64,000 nt of DNA from Burkholderiales bacterium. GTDB lineage: Bacteria > Pseudomonadota > Gammaproteobacteria > Burkholderiales > Burkholderiaceae_C. The first letter of the stretch is position 1, and every line of letters begins with the position of its first letter. The position numbers were made by a program, and so were the translations under genes. The stretch spans positions 1-64,000 of the forward strand of contig JAGWTU010000008.1 in the NCBI GenBank assembly GCA_028868825.1. Reading direction: 5' to 3'. Under the pieces are notes generated by a model. That model did not search any database. It worked only from the letters and a program-made list of their open reading frames with translations, and was not told where the DNA came from. Positions 63,049-64,000 of the stretch are shown here, piece by piece.

Positions 63049-63684
63049 TTACTCGAGGCAGACGATCTTGTGCCGCAGCGCCGTCATCACGGCCGCGGTG
63101 CGGTTCTCGACATGCAGCTTCGAGAGGATGTTGGTGACGTGGAACTTGACCGTCGGCATCGCGATCGACAGGCGCGACGAGATTTCCTGGTTCGGCAGCC
63201 CGCGCGCCATCAGCGACAGCAGGCTGCGCTCACGCTCGGTGAGGTCGGCGCCGACCGGCGCTTCGGCGTGGCGCGACGACAGCGTCGCCGTGACCTCGGG
63301 CGAGAACACGCGCCGCCCGGCATGGGCCGAATGGATCACCGTCACCATCTCCTGCTTCGATGCCGACTTGAGCACGAAGCCGCCGGCACCGGCGGCCATG
63401 GCGCGGCGCACGTCGTTGGCGTCGCAGGCGCCGGCGAGGATGACGAAGCGCGCCATCGGCAGCCTTGGGCGCAGCCGCTCGATCACGGTGATGCCGTCCA
63501 GGCCCGGCATGATGAGGTCGACGAGCACGACATCGGGCTGCGCCGCCAGCACGTCGGCGACGACGTCGTCGCTGTCGCCGGATTCGCCGGCCCAGGCGAA
63601 TTGCTGCTCGCCGGCCACCAGGGCCTGGATGCCGCGGCGGAACATCGGGTGGTGGTCGACGACGAAGACTCGAATCGGGTTCAT
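63049..63684 (-). CDS. NarL/LuxR-type response regulator
   Basis: 211 residues. Receiver with phospho-acceptor D56 (VLVDLIMPGLDG), Lys in FVLKS, and an acidic pocket that reads VVDHHP, where the second acid is His. LuxR-type HTH at the end: DLTERERSLLSLMARGLPNQEISSRLSIAMPTVKFHVTNILSKL. A GAGGA ribosome site precedes ATG 63684. Its kinase is not in view. Confidence 0.93.
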   Translation of the reverse strand: MNPIRVFVVDHHPMFRRGIQALVAGEQQFAWAGESGDSDDVVADVLAAQPDVVLVDLIMPGLDGITVIERLRPRLPMARFVILAGACDANDVRRAMAAGAGGFVLKSASKQEMVTVIHSAHAGRRVFSPEVTATLSSRHAEAPVGADLTERERSLLSLMARGLPNQEISSRLSIAMPTVKFHVTNILSKLHVENRTAAVMTALRHKIVCLE

Positions 63685-63719
63685 GACATCCTCAGGTGGG
63701 GTCGGTTCAGGGTCGCGGC

Positions 63720-64000
63720 TCAATGGCCCAGGGTCGGTGCCGGGGCCCATTGCAGGAGCCCCAACATCAGGCAGGCCTGGACATAGGCCCGGAGTTCGGC
63801 AACGCCGACGCGCGCGGCACGGCGCAGTTGCGAAGGCGTGAGCGGCTTCTCGGTGAGTCGGTGCGTCATTTCCAGGTGCAGCGGCTGGCGCGAGTAGCGC
63901 TCGGGTCCGACGCCGGGCTGACGCAGCAGGGGTCGGTGCCACCAATCCTCGGGTTCGCCCTGCAGCGGCAGCGCACCGCAGGCCAGGCCGAGCTTCCACA
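63720..64000 (-). CDS. Unidentified protein, C-terminal end only
   Basis: A continuous frame enters from the right edge and stops with TGA at 63720-63722. The last 93 residues include WKLGLACGALPLQGEPEDWW, then HRLTEKPLTPSQLRRAARVG and YVQACLMLGLLQW before ending GH. The last part may be helical. Codon use fits the local genes, with G/C at nearly all third positions. It lies 35 nt before the response regulator on the same strand, so the two may be co-transcribed. I do not recognise it. Confidence 0.55.
   Translation of the reverse strand, partial: WKLGLACGALPLQGEPEDWWHRPLLRQPGVGPERYSRQPLHLEMTHRLTEKPLTPSQLRRAARVGVAELRAYVQACLMLGLLQWAPAPTLGH

Overview
The window comes from a very GC-rich bacterium, roughly 70% G+C by eye. 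Gene content points to a betaproteobacterium of the order Burkholderiales. The clues are a PEP-CTERM exported protein, Liv-type ABC transport next to a phenylacetate-CoA-ligase-like gene, PurU, GshB, a c5-type cytochrome and many PAS-rich sensor kinases. This assignment is inference; no rRNA is present. Third-position GC bias is so strong that long open frames run antiparallel to nearly every gene.

Layout. (1) 1-10678, minus strand: a tightly packed chemosensory operon. In transcription order it encodes a LOV-EAL protein, a small soluble MCP, CheY, a STAS protein, CheA, a four-PAS soluble MCP, CheW, CheR, CheD and CheB (cut by the window edge). CheA carries two MshEN-like motifs, a fold known to bind c-di-GMP, and the operon starts with an EAL phosphodiesterase. 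This suggests c-di-GMP, and perhaps light, feeds into the chemotaxis kinase. (2) 11019-14134, plus: a LuxR-type regulator, then a lysine-rich histone-H1-like protein followed at once by an overlapping YcaO-TfuA pair, a candidate peptide or protein backbone-modification system. (3) 14135-16633, minus: a winged-helix STAND ATPase. (4) 16832-20361, plus: E1alpha, E1beta and E2 of a branched-chain 2-oxoacid dehydrogenase complex, with no E3. (5) 20343-27029: a sodium/solute symporter, an SxxK serine hydrolase, a TonB-dependent receptor and a Tat-exported LD-carboxypeptidase, together suggesting cell-wall peptide salvage. (6) 27002-28480: an MFS drug efflux protein.

(7) 28649-36961, plus: a phenylacetate-CoA-ligase-like enzyme, a stand-alone ferritin-like di-iron protein, a 2Fe-2S/FAD/NAD reductase and a complete five-gene branched-chain-amino-acid-type ABC importer. 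I read this as uptake, CoA activation and oxygenation of an aromatic or other organic acid; the substrate is unknown. (8) 37090-42572: a degenerate PAS/receiver pseudo-kinase overlapping a 1394-residue hybrid histidine kinase. (9) 42719-46172: a small Cys-rich protein, a PEP-CTERM protein whose Shine-Dalgarno lies in a perfect 12-bp hairpin, an internally deleted SDR pseudogene, and a divergent aldo/keto reductase-LysR pair. (10) 46397-49774: a second hybrid histidine kinase.

(11) 50099-63684: mostly housekeeping. It holds tRNA-Arg(CCG), a c5-type cytochrome, a conserved unknown, a YheT-like hydrolase, a SnoaL-like protein, PurU, a class II glutamine amidotransferase, GshB and an ABC-F ATPase. 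These are followed by an unknown gene, a MocR regulator divergent from an EamA exporter, a class I/II aminotransferase, a PhzF-like isomerase and a NarL-type response regulator. The C-terminal end of an unidentified gene enters at the right edge. I saw no insertion sequence, prophage, CRISPR array or rRNA.
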